Below, one piece after another: positions 1 through 8,468 of a stretch of DNA of 64,000 nt; position 1 is the stretch's first letter, and every line of letters begins with the position of its first letter. The notes below the pieces were generated by a model. That model was not told the origin of the DNA, ran no database searches, and was given only the letters and a program-made list of their open reading frames with translations. The stretch covers positions 1 through 64,000 of the forward strand of contig JAABPV010000033.1 of assembly GCA_011391865.1 (NCBI GenBank). The letters are read 5' to 3'. Made by a program: the position numbers and the translations under genes. The DNA is from Desulfobulbaceae bacterium. Lineage in GTDB: Bacteria; Desulfobacterota; Desulfobulbia; Desulfobulbales; Desulfobulbaceae.

Positions 1-90
1 CCTGATTTGAACCCCATAGAGCATAAATGGGCACAAGCAAAGGCACTCAGAAGAAAACTTGGCTGTTCGACAGATGAGATTTTTCAGTAA
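1..90 (+). CDS. IS630-family transposase, C-terminal fragment (cut by window edge)
   Basis: The first 29 codons read in frame to a TAA stop at 88-90 and begin PDLNPIEHKWAQAK. PDxNPIExxW is the conserved C-terminal block of IS630/Tc1-mariner DDE transposases, and its Glu is the third catalytic acidic residue. The 5' part lies outside the window, so whether the element is intact cannot be judged. It reads toward the aromatic amino-acid fusion gene starting at 171, with only about 80 bases between them. The insertion may therefore have displaced or replaced that gene's native promoter. Confidence 0.8.
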   Translation, partial: PDLNPIEHKWAQAKALRRKLGCSTDEIFQ

Positions 91-128
91 CCATGCTTGT
101 AGTCAATTTGTTGTGCTACGGCTATAAT
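91..128. mobile_element. Probable right end of the IS630-type element
   Basis: These bases lie between the transposase stop and the host gene. They are more AT-rich than what follows and end near a TA dinucleotide (CTATAATTG around 120-130). IS630 elements insert at and duplicate TA, so the element boundary is probably here. The left terminal repeat is outside the window, so the exact end cannot be confirmed. Confidence 0.3.
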
Positions 129-170
129 TGCAGCTCTGAGCTGCCGAACCTCCGCCTTTTTGATTCCGCC

Positions 171-1892
171 ATGTCGCAAACGCTCCGCAACCTGATCATC
201 GGCACCCTTGGCCCGAAGCATTCTCATGCTTGGCAGGCCGCCGTCCTCCATGCTTTGGACGCGGTCCCTGCCGCCGAGCTGCGAGCCTTCCCGCACACCA
301 GCGGCTTGCTCGCCGCTTTTGCCGCCGGGAAAATCGACCGGGCGGTGATCCCGGTCTATAACACCCGCGAGGGCGGCGGCAAGCAGTATTTTGGCCTCTT
401 CCGCCAGATCAGCGAAGGCTGGTGGATCAGCAACGTGGTGCTGCCGGTCAGCCTTTCGCTCGGCGTGTTCACACTGGAGACGCAGCCGGAAGAACTGCGC
501 GGCCTGATCGGCAGGCGGGCGGTCTTCCGCCAATGCGAAGACTACATCAGCCGCACTTTTCCCGACATCGCCCTGACCAGCGTCCACGACCTTGAGGCCG
601 CCTTGGCCCGCCTCCGGGCGCAGGGCGGCGATGAAACGCTGCGGCACGGGGTGATTGACACTGGCGAGATGCTGGCCGCGCACGGGCTGCACGTCGCCGA
701 GCGCGAGCTGGCTCCGCACAGCCGCACCCGCTACGCCGTGCTAGGCCGCGAGCTGGCCAAGCCCAGCGGCTACGACTCCACCGCCCTGTTGACCCGCCCG
801 TTAGACGACCGGGTCGGCCTGCTGGTCGATATTCTCGGCGAGTTCTCCCGGCGCGGGATCAACATCCTTGACATGAGTTCGGAGAACGACCCGCAGACCC
901 AGAAGCTGCAAGTGTATCTGGAGGCGGAAGGCCACATCGAGGACGAAGCGATGGCCGGAGCCGTCGCCCAGATTGAAGAGCGCATTGTCGGCCAGAAAAA
1001 TTGCATCCGCCTGCTCGGCTGCTTTCCGCGCGTGGACATGCGGCCCAAACACATCCGCTCGGTCGGCTTCATCGGCACCGGCGACATGAGCGCATGGTTC
1101 GCGGAGCGGCTGGAGAACGAGGGCTACCGCGTCTTCATGAGCGGGCGCAGCACCGAGCTGCGGCCTGAGCAAATGATTCCTGACGTGGATGTGGTGCTGA
1201 TCTGCGTGCCGATCTCGGTCACGGCGGCCACAGTGCAGCAGTACGGCCCGCTGCTTGCTGACGGCAAGGCGCTGATCCTGCTGGCGGGCGAGGCCTCCAG
1301 CACGGTCAGCACCGCGCTGGAGGCCTCTGGCAGCGGGGTGGAGGTGATGCTGGTGCATAACCTCTGGGGGCCGCAGGCGGCGACGATGAAGGACAAGAAC
1401 GCGGTGGTGGTGCGCACCCGGCGCAGCGGCAAATTCTGCGCGGAATTTGAGGCGTTCCTTTACAAGCACGGCGCGAGCATCCAATATGATTCCGCCGCCC
1501 GCCACGACCTGCTGATGGGCATCGGCCAGAAACTGCCGACAGCGGTTTCCGTGGCTTTGGCCATGACCTTGGCGGAAAACCAAATCACCGCCGAAGAGAT
1601 CGCGGGCCACTGCACCCTGACTTCACTTTATCCAATCTTGGCCATGGCGCGGGCGCATTCACAGAATCCGCGCACCTATGCCGAAATTCTCTCCATGCGC
1701 GGCGAAAGCGGCAAGATCGTCCGCGATTTCGCCCGCAACCTGGAGCAGGTGACGGCAATGGCCGGCAGGGCTGAAATTCAGGAGCTGTGCGGCCTGATGG
1801 AGCGGAACCGCAGCCATCTCACTGAACGCTTCCTGCGCAGCCGGATGGAGCAGGCCAAGGCCGTGGATCAAGTCCTCGGCGCGATGCTCTGA
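171..1892 (+). CDS. Fused prephenate dehydratase-ACT-prephenate dehydrogenase (PheA-TyrA fusion)
   Basis: A predicted 573-residue protein carries both arms of Phe/Tyr synthesis. The N-terminal part (about 5-195) is prephenate-dehydratase-like, opening with GTLGPKHSHAW and closing with SRTRYAVLG, the equivalent of the TRF catalytic motif. An ACT domain (about 205-285) follows, with GLLVDILGEFSRRGINI, but the usual ESRP effector motif is not conserved. The C-terminal half (about 295-573) has a Rossmann motif VGFIGTGDMS and a HNLWGP block equivalent to HPMFGP of TyrA. No chorismate mutase domain is visible. The ATG at 171 is chosen because an in-frame ATG at 93 would draw its first residues from IS DNA; no good ribosome site precedes either. 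maf follows after 2 bases. Confidence 0.85.
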   Translation: MSQTLRNLIIGTLGPKHSHAWQAAVLHALDAVPAAELRAFPHTSGLLAAFAAGKIDRAVIPVYNTREGGGKQYFGLFRQISEGWWISNVVLPVSLSLGVFTLETQPEELRGLIGRRAVFRQCEDYISRTFPDIALTSVHDLEAALARLRAQGGDETLRHGVIDTGEMLAAHGLHVAERELAPHSRTRYAVLGRELAKPSGYDSTALLTRPLDDRVGLLVDILGEFSRRGINILDMSSENDPQTQKLQVYLEAEGHIEDEAMAGAVAQIEERIVGQKNCIRLLGCFPRVDMRPKHIRSVGFIGTGDMSAWFAERLENEGYRVFMSGRSTELRPEQMIPDVDVVLICVPISVTAATVQQYGPLLADGKALILLAGEASSTVSTALEASGSGVEVMLVHNLWGPQAATMKDKNAVVVRTRRSGKFCAEFEAFLYKHGASIQYDSAARHDLLMGIGQKLPTAVSVALAMTLAENQITAEEIAGHCTLTSLYPILAMARAHSQNPRTYAEILSMRGESGKIVRDFARNLEQVTAMAGRAEIQELCGLMERNRSHLTERFLRSRMEQAKAVDQVLGAML

Positions 1893-1894
1893 AT

Positions 1895-2488
1895 ATGTTC
1901 ACCGCGCTCAAACCGCTCATTCTTGCGTCCGCTTCGCCCCGGCGGCAGCAGTTTCTCCGCGACTTCGGCCTGCATTTCACCTGCCTGCCCGCCGAGATCG
2001 ATGAAACCCCGCTTGCCGGAGAGCAGCCCGCCGCCTTCGCCCGGCGGATGGCGGCGGAAAAAGCTGGTGTCATCGCTGCGCAGCATCCGGCCAGCTGGGT
2101 GATCGGCGCAGACACAGTGGTCACTATTGACGGCCAAATCATCGGCAAGCCCGCTGACGCAGCTCATGCCTTGGAAATCCTGCGCACCTTGCGGGGCAGG
2201 ACGCATCAGGTCATCACCGGGATGGCCTTGCTTTGCCAGCGGGAAGGTTGCGCTGAAATTTTGGCGGAAAGCAGCGAAGTCGCCTTCGCAGCTTTCTCCG
2301 ACGAGGTGCTGGCCGCCTACATCCGCACCGGCGAACCCTTGGACAAGGCCGGGGCCTACGGCATCCAAGCCAAGGGCGCATTTTTAGTTGAGTCGGTGCG
2401 GGGTTCCTGCTCCAACGTGATCGGCCTGCCCCTCAGCACCTGCCTCGCCCTGCTCCTGCGGCATGGCCTCATCGCCCCGAAGCCGTGA
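1895..2488 (+). CDS. maf: Maf-like nucleotide pyrophosphatase
   Basis: This 197-residue protein has the Maf/HAM1-like fold signatures. It shows the N-terminal LASASPRR motif, which binds substrate phosphate, the GADTVV block, and EPLDKAGAYGIQ near the C-terminus, typical of the dTTP/UTP-preferring YhdE subgroup. Family members hydrolyse non-canonical or regulatory NTPs to NMP and PPi and are linked to housecleaning and septum control. The start is 2 bases after the pheA-tyrA fusion stop, so the two genes are probably co-transcribed and translationally coupled. Length is normal for the family. Confidence 0.9.
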   Translation: MFTALKPLILASASPRRQQFLRDFGLHFTCLPAEIDETPLAGEQPAAFARRMAAEKAGVIAAQHPASWVIGADTVVTIDGQIIGKPADAAHALEILRTLRGRTHQVITGMALLCQREGCAEILAESSEVAFAAFSDEVLAAYIRTGEPLDKAGAYGIQAKGAFLVESVRGSCSNVIGLPLSTCLALLLRHGLIAPKP

Positions 2489-2498
2489 AAAAACGGGG

Positions 2499-2527
2499 TT
2501 GGTCTTTTAAAAAAATCATGTTATCCT
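2499..2527 (+). promoter_or_regulatory. Possible sigma-70-type promoter for the HEAT/cNMP/PilZ gene
   Basis: TTGGTC (2499-2504) and TATCCT (2522-2527) are separated by 17 bases in the AT-rich gap after maf. The expected start is about 65 bases ahead of the ATG at 2601. The boxes are only moderate matches, so this is a candidate. Confidence 0.3.
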
Positions 2528-2600
2528 TCATCATAGATGCTGCGCGGTCAGTTCAGGCCCAAGACGAGCGCGGGGAATCCCCATCAACCGGCACAGCCCT

Positions 2601-4811
2601 ATGAACGCCATTGCAAAAGAAACCAATGCCGCCGCGCCGGCGGCCAGCCTTCCTGACCAGCAGGAGGAGAAGGGCGGCAAGACCCTGCCGGAGACCATCT
2701 GCGATCTGCTGGCCGAGAAAAAAACACGCAAGATTGACGAGATGCTGGAGCAGCTCGCAGCGGGCCTGCGGATGGAGAATCCCCGGATGCGGCTGAAGGC
2801 GGCCTGCTATCTCACCGACACATTGGAGCTGCTCATCGCCCATCAGGAATGGCAGCGGATGGACAAGCTCTTGCCTGCGGCGGAGATGGCCTTGGCGGCT
2901 GCTCTGGAGAACGAGGTTGGAGTCTGGCAGCTCATCACCGCGCTGTCCGCCTTTGCCGCCTATCAGATTGAGATGGGCAAGTACGCCTCCGCCCGCCGCG
3001 CCCTGCTCATTTTCTCCGGTCAGGACGCGCTGCCGCCTTCAGCCGAGGCGGTGCGCGAGCGGGTCGATCAGCTCATTAGCGACCTCGCCACCCGCCCCCT
3101 GCTGGAGCTGCTGCTGGTTGAATACCTTTTCGACAAAGAACGGTCGCATGATGCTGGACGGCTTTTCGGAGTTTTCGGCAGGGCGGCAGCGGAATATCTG
3201 CTGGAGCCGCAAAATCTGAAGCAATTCGAGGACAAAGCCGATGTCCTGCTCAAGCTCTTCGGCGAAATCGGTCGGCCTGCGGAAAAAAGCCTCTGCCAGC
3301 TCCTGCGGCAGACCGGCGACTGGTACATGATCCGCAACATCATCCGCCTACTGGGCGAAAAAGGCAGCTCGGCCAGTTTCGCGGATGTCACTGTGTTTTT
3401 GGACCATGAGGACATCCGGGTCAAGGGCGAGGTGCTGCGCGCCGCCAGCCGGATTGAGGTGCCGGGCAAAAAAGATTTTTTTCTCCGGGCACTCAGGTCC
3501 GTGCCCCGGCAGCTCACCGAGCTGGTGGTGACGCTGCTCGGCGACATCCCTGACAGCAGCTTGGTCGCACCGCTGGCTGACCTCCTTGACGATGCCGCTC
3601 TGATCAAAAACAAAGCCGGACTGAACCTGCAAATCGCCATCTGTCTGGCCTTGGGCAAAATAGGTTCGGTCAAGGCCGTGCCGACGCTGAAAAAAGTCAT
3701 TGCCTTGACCAATGCTGAACCGGCACTGATCAAGGCGGCAGAGCAGGCCATCCACATCATCAGCCATGGCGGCAAGCACAAACGTCAGGCTGTTCCGTCG
3801 GATGTGCCGATACAGAACAACCCATTTGCCGCCCGCGAGGCAGGCATCATCCGGGCCGCCATGTCCGGCGAGCGGGCTGTGGCTGCCCGTCAGCTCTTCG
3901 AGCTGATCACCGAATGCGTGCAGGAGGGCGATCTGCTCAACGCCGAACGGCTGCGCGAGCGTTTCAGCGAGATCAACCCCAACGCCATCGCCGAGATCAT
4001 CCAGTCCGCTGAACTGATTGAGGAGGCGAAAAGTGGCGTGCAGGTGCGCGGCTATCTGGACATCTGGTCCAACCTTCTCCATGAGCTGAGTTCGGAGGAG
4101 TTCAGTGCTATCTATCATGAGCTGGAGCACCGCACCTTTGAGCCGGAGGAAGCTCTGGTCCGCCAAGGCGAGCGCAACGACGAGCTGTTCTTCATCAATC
4201 ACGGCACAGTGCGGGTTTTCTACAAAAAAAATGACCGCAAGATCTACATCAAAAGTCTGAGCGACGGCGATTTGGCAGGCGAAAATTTCTTCAGCAGCTC
4301 GGTCTGGACCGTGAGCATGAGTGCTGTGACCGAAAGCCGGATTTCCGTCCTCAAGCGCGCCTGCTTCGAGCGTTGGAAAGAGGCGTATCCCGGCCTAGAG
4401 GAAAAACTGCGGAATTTTTACAACGGCACCAACAACATCCGTGACCTGCTCCAGCGCAAGGGCCTCAACCGCCGCAATTACGACCGCTACACTCTTTCCC
4501 GCAAGGTGGATTTTCAGGTCATGGACACGCCGGGCAAGCCGATCGGCCAGAAATTCAGAGGTAAGCTGTCCGATGTGTCGCGGGGCGGCTTGTCGATGAT
4601 TTTCCGCATGGCCCAGCAGAAGCACATCCGGGTGCTTCTGGGCCGCAACATGCGGATCACCATTCCGGTGGCAGGCAGCCCGTCAGAACTGGATGTGCAG
4701 GGGCAAGTTCTCTCTATTCAGCCTGCGGACGAAGAGATGGGCGAGTACAAAATCAGCTTAGTTTTTGACGAGGAGCTGGAGCAGGAAGAGTTGCAGATGG
4801 TGCTTGGTTAG
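2601..4811 (+). CDS. HEAT-like repeat, cyclic-nucleotide-binding and PilZ domain protein
   Basis: The 736-residue soluble protein starts with a Lys/Glu-rich segment. A long helical region (about 60-400) contains HEAT-like repeats, such as VTVFLDHEDIRVKGEVLRAA. A Crp/cAMP-type nucleotide-binding domain follows (about 500-590: ALVRQGERNDELFFINHG and GDLAGENFF). The C-terminus (about 620-730) is PilZ-like, with RNYDR matching the RxxxR motif and DVSRGG matching the D/NxSxxG c-di-GMP motif. The combination suggests a regulator that responds to c-di-GMP and possibly to a cyclic mononucleotide, with HEAT repeats docking a partner. No catalytic or DNA-binding domain is seen, so the output is unknown. 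Its 3' end overlaps tilS tail to tail by 59 bases. Confidence 0.8.
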   Translation: MNAIAKETNAAAPAASLPDQQEEKGGKTLPETICDLLAEKKTRKIDEMLEQLAAGLRMENPRMRLKAACYLTDTLELLIAHQEWQRMDKLLPAAEMALAAALENEVGVWQLITALSAFAAYQIEMGKYASARRALLIFSGQDALPPSAEAVRERVDQLISDLATRPLLELLLVEYLFDKERSHDAGRLFGVFGRAAAEYLLEPQNLKQFEDKADVLLKLFGEIGRPAEKSLCQLLRQTGDWYMIRNIIRLLGEKGSSASFADVTVFLDHEDIRVKGEVLRAASRIEVPGKKDFFLRALRSVPRQLTELVVTLLGDIPDSSLVAPLADLLDDAALIKNKAGLNLQIAICLALGKIGSVKAVPTLKKVIALTNAEPALIKAAEQAIHIISHGGKHKRQAVPSDVPIQNNPFAAREAGIIRAAMSGERAVAARQLFELITECVQEGDLLNAERLRERFSEINPNAIAEIIQSAELIEEAKSGVQVRGYLDIWSNLLHELSSEEFSAIYHELEHRTFEPEEALVRQGERNDELFFINHGTVRVFYKKNDRKIYIKSLSDGDLAGENFFSSSVWTVSMSAVTESRISVLKRACFERWKEAYPGLEEKLRNFYNGTNNIRDLLQRKGLNRRNYDRYTLSRKVDFQVMDTPGKPIGQKFRGKLSDVSRGGLSMIFRMAQQKHIRVLLGRNMRITIPVAGSPSELDVQGQVLSIQPADEEMGEYKISLVFDEELEQEELQMVLG

Positions 4812-5826
4812 GGACGGGGAGGAGCCTTCCTCGCCAAGCCCGGCGGCCCGCCGGATAGGAGAATTCTACGCTGTCAGCGAAAATCCCAGCCCGCAGGCCG
4901 CCGCTCAAATGCAGCTCGCTGCGGTTCCGGCCCTGCAAAGCCGCTTCTGCGAGCAGGAGAATCTGCTCATAATCAGCCCGGCTGCCAAGCCGCCAGAGCA
5001 GCCTCTCAAGCACGCGCCGCTGCAAAGTCGGACGCAGGCTGCGGAAGGGCTGCCGGAGCAGTTTCATCGGTCCGCTGTCTTTTTCCCGCACCGTTTCATT
5101 CCACGCCTTGTCTGTCAGCTCTTCGAGCAAATCCTCATCCGCCGCCAAGCTGTCAGCGGTCTTCAGCAGGGCGTTGCGTATGCCCGGCTCAAAACGCTCC
5201 TCCAGAAAAGGCAGCAGCTCATGCCTCACCCGGTTGCGGAGAAATTTGCGCTCGCTGTTGGATGAGTCATAACAAAAGGCGATGCCGTGTTGCTCCAGCC
5301 AGTCGAGCAGCTCCTGCTTGCTGAAACGCAGGAGGGGGCGGATGATCTCGCCGTTTCTCATGCTCATGCCAGCCAGCCCCTTGCGGCCGCTGCCGCGCAG
5401 CAGGCGGAGCAGCAGCTCCTCAGCTTGGTCGTCGGCAGTGTGGCCGACAGCGATCAGCACCGCGCCGCAGCTGCGGGCGGCTTCCCGCAGAATTGCATAA
5501 CGCAATTCGCGGGCGGCATGTTCAATGGAAAGGCGTTGTTCTGTGGCATAAGCGGCGACCGCCGCCTGACGGAACAGAAAGGGAATGTCTAATTTTTTCG
5601 CCGCCGCCGCGACTGTCTCTCGCTCCTGCGGTGTTTCCAGCGGACGCAGGCCGTGATCAACCCAGACCGCTATCAGCTCCAGCCGCAGACTCTGCCGGGC
5701 GGCGGCGAGCAGATGGAGCAGAGCCATGGAATCTGGCCCGCCGGAAACCGCGACCGCAATGCCATCTCCCTCCCTGACCGCGCAGGGGCCAACGAGCAGG
5801 CGCAAAAAGTGGCTTTCCAGCCTCAC
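4753..5826 (-). CDS. tilS: tRNA(Ile)-lysidine synthase TilS
   Basis: This 357-residue PP-loop ATPase converts the wobble C34 of tRNA-Ile(CAU) to lysidine, so the anticodon reads AUA and the tRNA is charged with Ile. The pyrophosphatase loop SGGPDS is at residues 28-33. Family blocks VDHGLRP, GHTADDQAEE and FLRNRVRHELLP follow in order. The substrate-binding region follows, but the C-terminal domain is short, as in compact TilS proteins. Its ATG overlaps the stop of the upstream response regulator by 4 bases (ATGA), so this essential gene is the last cistron of a signalling operon. It converges on the HEAT/PilZ gene with a 59-base overlap. Confidence 0.92.
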   Translation of the reverse strand: MRLESHFLRLLVGPCAVREGDGIAVAVSGGPDSMALLHLLAAARQSLRLELIAVWVDHGLRPLETPQERETVAAAAKKLDIPFLFRQAAVAAYATEQRLSIEHAARELRYAILREAARSCGAVLIAVGHTADDQAEELLLRLLRGSGRKGLAGMSMRNGEIIRPLLRFSKQELLDWLEQHGIAFCYDSSNSERKFLRNRVRHELLPFLEERFEPGIRNALLKTADSLAADEDLLEELTDKAWNETVREKDSGPMKLLRQPFRSLRPTLQRRVLERLLWRLGSRADYEQILLLAEAALQGRNRSELHLSGGLRAGIFADSVEFSYPAGRRAWRGRLLPVPNQAPSATLPAPAPRQKLS

Positions 5827-6287
5827 CGCCTGACCGGTTCCGGCAGCATTACGGTCTCGAACCAGTAGCTGTGCAGCCGCCGCACTGCCTCCATGTAGCC
5901 GTCAAAGCTGACCGGCTTGGCCACATAGCTATTGGCACCGTGTCGGTAGCACCGCTCCACATCCCGCTGGTCAGATGAGGTTGTCATCACGATCACCGGA
6001 ATATCCTTCAGCTTTTCATCATTTTTCATTTCCTCCAGCACCTCGCGACCGTCAGTGCCGGGCAAGTTCAGATCCAGCAGCACCAGCGCGGGCCGGGGCG
6101 CGGCACCGGGTGCGGCGAAACGGTTGCGGCGGTGCAGGTAGTCCAATGCCTCGTCGCCGTCCTCGCAGCGGATGACCGGATTGCTCAGGTTGCCTTTTCT
6201 GAAAGCCCGGAGCACTGTCTCGTAGTCCACATCGCTGTCCTCAACCAGCAAAATGTGCTGTTCAGCCTCGGTTTGGTTGGCTGTCAT
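5823..6287 (-). CDS. Single-domain response regulator (Rcp1-like)
   Basis: This 154-residue protein is a lone receiver domain. The phospho-acceptor is Asp72 in LVLLDLNLPG, the acidic pocket is VEDSD, and the conserved Lys is Lys124 in YVAKPVSF. It has no output domain. The long loop around residues 50-66 and the sequence type resemble the Rcp1-type regulators that partner phytochrome-like kinases. That fits the upstream kinase, whose DHp motif SHDLKEPLRG is of the same type and whose stop overlaps this ATG by 4 bases. It probably receives phosphate from that kinase and passes it on through protein contacts. Confidence 0.9.
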   Translation of the reverse strand: MTANQTEAEQHILLVEDSDVDYETVLRAFRKGNLSNPVIRCEDGDEALDYLHRRNRFAAPGAAPRPALVLLDLNLPGTDGREVLEEMKNDEKLKDIPVIVMTTSSDQRDVERCYRHGANSYVAKPVSFDGYMEAVRRLHSYWFETVMLPEPVRR

Positions 6288-8464
6288 AACGGATTCCTCC
6301 TCTGCAAGGCGGACGCGCCGCCCGCGCCTTCCTGCCAGATTTGGCCTTCATGCCGCTGGACAATGGTGAAGAAGAAAATACTGCCTTCTCCCTCCGCGCT
6401 CTCCAGCCAGATGTGGCCTTCATGCCGTTCGATGATCTTTTTGACGATGGCCAGTCCGGCACCGGTGCCGCCGCCGAATTTATTGCCGCTGTGCAGGCGC
6501 TTGAACATGGTGAAGACCTTGTCCATGTGCTTGTCGCGGATGCCGATGCCGTTGTCGCAGACGTAGAAGACGCTCCGCTCCGGGTCGTTCCAAGGGCGCA
6601 GCGCGCCGATTTCCACCCACTTCTCCGGCTTGTCGTTATATTTTACCGCATTGCTGATCAGATTGTAATAGACCTCCCGCATCCGCACCGCGTCGCAGAC
6701 CACCGTGGGCAGGGACTTGGGAATGCGCACCCAGACATTCTCCCGCTCCAGCGTTACTCGCAGGGTGGCGAGGACATCCTCGACCAGCACGTTGAGATCC
6801 ACTTGGCGGCGGGCCAGCTCCAGCCTGCCTACCCGCGAGAAGGTCAGCAAATCGTCGGTCAAGGTTGAAAGCCGCCCGGCCAGATCACCGATGGTTCTCA
6901 GGCGGTCGCGCACCTCGCCGCCGAACTGCTCGCCGTAGTCCTCCAGCAGGAAGGTGCTGTAACTCATGATCCCCCGCAGCGGCTCTTTAAGGTCGTGCGA
7001 GGCGATGTAGGCGAAGTCGTCCAGCTCCTTGTTCGAGCGCACCAGCAGCTCGGTTCGGTCGCGCAGGGCATCCTCCATCTCTTTGCGCTTCTGAATGTCC
7101 TCAATCACCGAAATGTAATATTTTGGCTTGCCCTGCTCATCCCGCACCAACGAGACCGTGTGATTGATCCAGACCGCGCTGCCGTCCTTGCGCAAATACT
7201 GCTTTTCCATCTGATAGATGGAGAGGGCTGGATTGGCACTCAGCTCCTTGGCTTTGGCCATGCTCCGCTCCAAATGGGCAGGATGAGTGACATCCTGAAT
7301 CCGCAAGGCCAGCAGCTCGTCCGCGCTCCAGCCAAGAATGAGGCAGAGCTTGCGGTTGACCCGCAGCCAGCGGCCTTCGGGATTGACTTGGCCGATGCCT
7401 ACCGCCGCCTGCTCGAAGGTGGCCTGGAATTCCTCCTTGGCCTCCTGTAGGCACCGCTCAATCCGTTTGCGCTCGGTGATGTCAGTGCCAGCGGAGATCA
7501 CCCGGCGGCCTTGGCGGCAGCGCACAGCCCGGCCTGACCACTCAATAATCCGCTCTTCGCCGCACATCGTGCACAGATGGAACTCCATGCCGTCAATCTG
7601 CTCCGCTTCACCGGAGAGCAGCAGCCGCAGAGCCTCTTCCGCAGCGTCCCGGTCTGCCGGATGAATGCAGTGATTGACCCAGAACAAACCGGCTAACTCA
7701 TCTTGCGCCGCGCCGAGCAATTCGCAGCCCTTCCGATTGACGGACTGAATCCTACCACCGCAGTCCAGCAGCACGATCATGATGCCGGTCAGATCAAGGT
7801 AGCTCTGCGCCCGCAGCCGCTCCTCCTCCAGTCGCCGAAGGAAGGGGTTGAAACGCAGCAGCACGGCCATGCCGATGCCGATGAGCAGCAGGGCCGCAGC
7901 TCCCGCTTCCGCTGCGGCGCGGAAAAACGGTGTGCGCATCTCGGCTATGTCGATTTTGGCCACCAAACCAAGCCCCAGTGTCGGCAGATGATGATAGGCA
8001 GCCAGCACGGTTTGACCCCGATAGTCGATGCCGACGACAGTGCCGCTCCGGCCTGACAGTGCCTGCCGCATCGGCTCCGCCAGCTGCGACTGCATGGGAA
8101 TCGGCTTGATGGAATCGGCGGAATGTTGGCGGCCCGGCCAGAAGACAATCTGATCCCCCTCAAGCCGGGCGATCAGGAATTCTCCTGTCGCACCAAAGCA
8201 TTCCTTGCGGATATGGGCGTTGAACACGCTAGTAACAGCCGCTTCAAGGGTGCTGCCTGTGTAGTCAGGATAATTTTTTGCTGCAATTCTGGTGAATTCC
8301 TCAATCAGTGCTGCTTGACTGTGAACAAGCTCCTCCAGCCGCTGAGTTTCCATGCGCAGGCTGGTGCGGTAGAGGAGACAGAGGGTGAGGATGGTCAAAA
8401 GGGTGAGCGCGGCCCCAAGAACGCTCACGGAGAGGACGGCGGCTTTCTGTTTGTCGCTGCGCAT
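6284..8464 (-). CDS. Membrane PAS-PAS sensor histidine kinase (phytochrome-type DHp)
   Basis: In this 726-residue kinase a transmembrane helix at about 10-32 and a second at about 186-204 flank a periplasmic sensing region of roughly 150 residues. Two PAS/PAC units follow (about 215-335 and 340-462). The DHp helix carries His490 in YIASHDLKEPLRG, and an HATPase domain (about 580-700) ends the protein with GGTGAGLAIVKK. The acidic YCDNGIGI-type box (VCDNGIGI) is intact. The gene sits 4 bases after the CheB-CheR fusion stop and overlaps the downstream receiver gene by 4 bases, which is its likely cognate. The ligand is unknown. Confidence 0.9.
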   Translation of the reverse strand: MRSDKQKAAVLSVSVLGAALTLLTILTLCLLYRTSLRMETQRLEELVHSQAALIEEFTRIAAKNYPDYTGSTLEAAVTSVFNAHIRKECFGATGEFLIARLEGDQIVFWPGRQHSADSIKPIPMQSQLAEPMRQALSGRSGTVVGIDYRGQTVLAAYHHLPTLGLGLVAKIDIAEMRTPFFRAAAEAGAAALLLIGIGMAVLLRFNPFLRRLEEERLRAQSYLDLTGIMIVLLDCGGRIQSVNRKGCELLGAAQDELAGLFWVNHCIHPADRDAAEEALRLLLSGEAEQIDGMEFHLCTMCGEERIIEWSGRAVRCRQGRRVISAGTDITERKRIERCLQEAKEEFQATFEQAAVGIGQVNPEGRWLRVNRKLCLILGWSADELLALRIQDVTHPAHLERSMAKAKELSANPALSIYQMEKQYLRKDGSAVWINHTVSLVRDEQGKPKYYISVIEDIQKRKEMEDALRDRTELLVRSNKELDDFAYIASHDLKEPLRGIMSYSTFLLEDYGEQFGGEVRDRLRTIGDLAGRLSTLTDDLLTFSRVGRLELARRQVDLNVLVEDVLATLRVTLERENVWVRIPKSLPTVVCDAVRMREVYYNLISNAVKYNDKPEKWVEIGALRPWNDPERSVFYVCDNGIGIRDKHMDKVFTMFKRLHSGNKFGGGTGAGLAIVKKIIERHEGHIWLESAEGEGSIFFFTIVQRHEGQIWQEGAGGASALQRRNPL

Positions 8465-8468
8465 GGCT

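Noticed and set aside
93-170. Extended N-terminus of the PheA-TyrA fusion from an ATG at 93
   Set aside because: The first residues would come from IS-derived DNA and show no similarity to the dehydratase N-terminus; the conserved part begins just after 171.
7137-7454. Minus-strand 105-codon frame within the PAS kinase
   Set aside because: It is an alternative frame of the kinase gene without family features.
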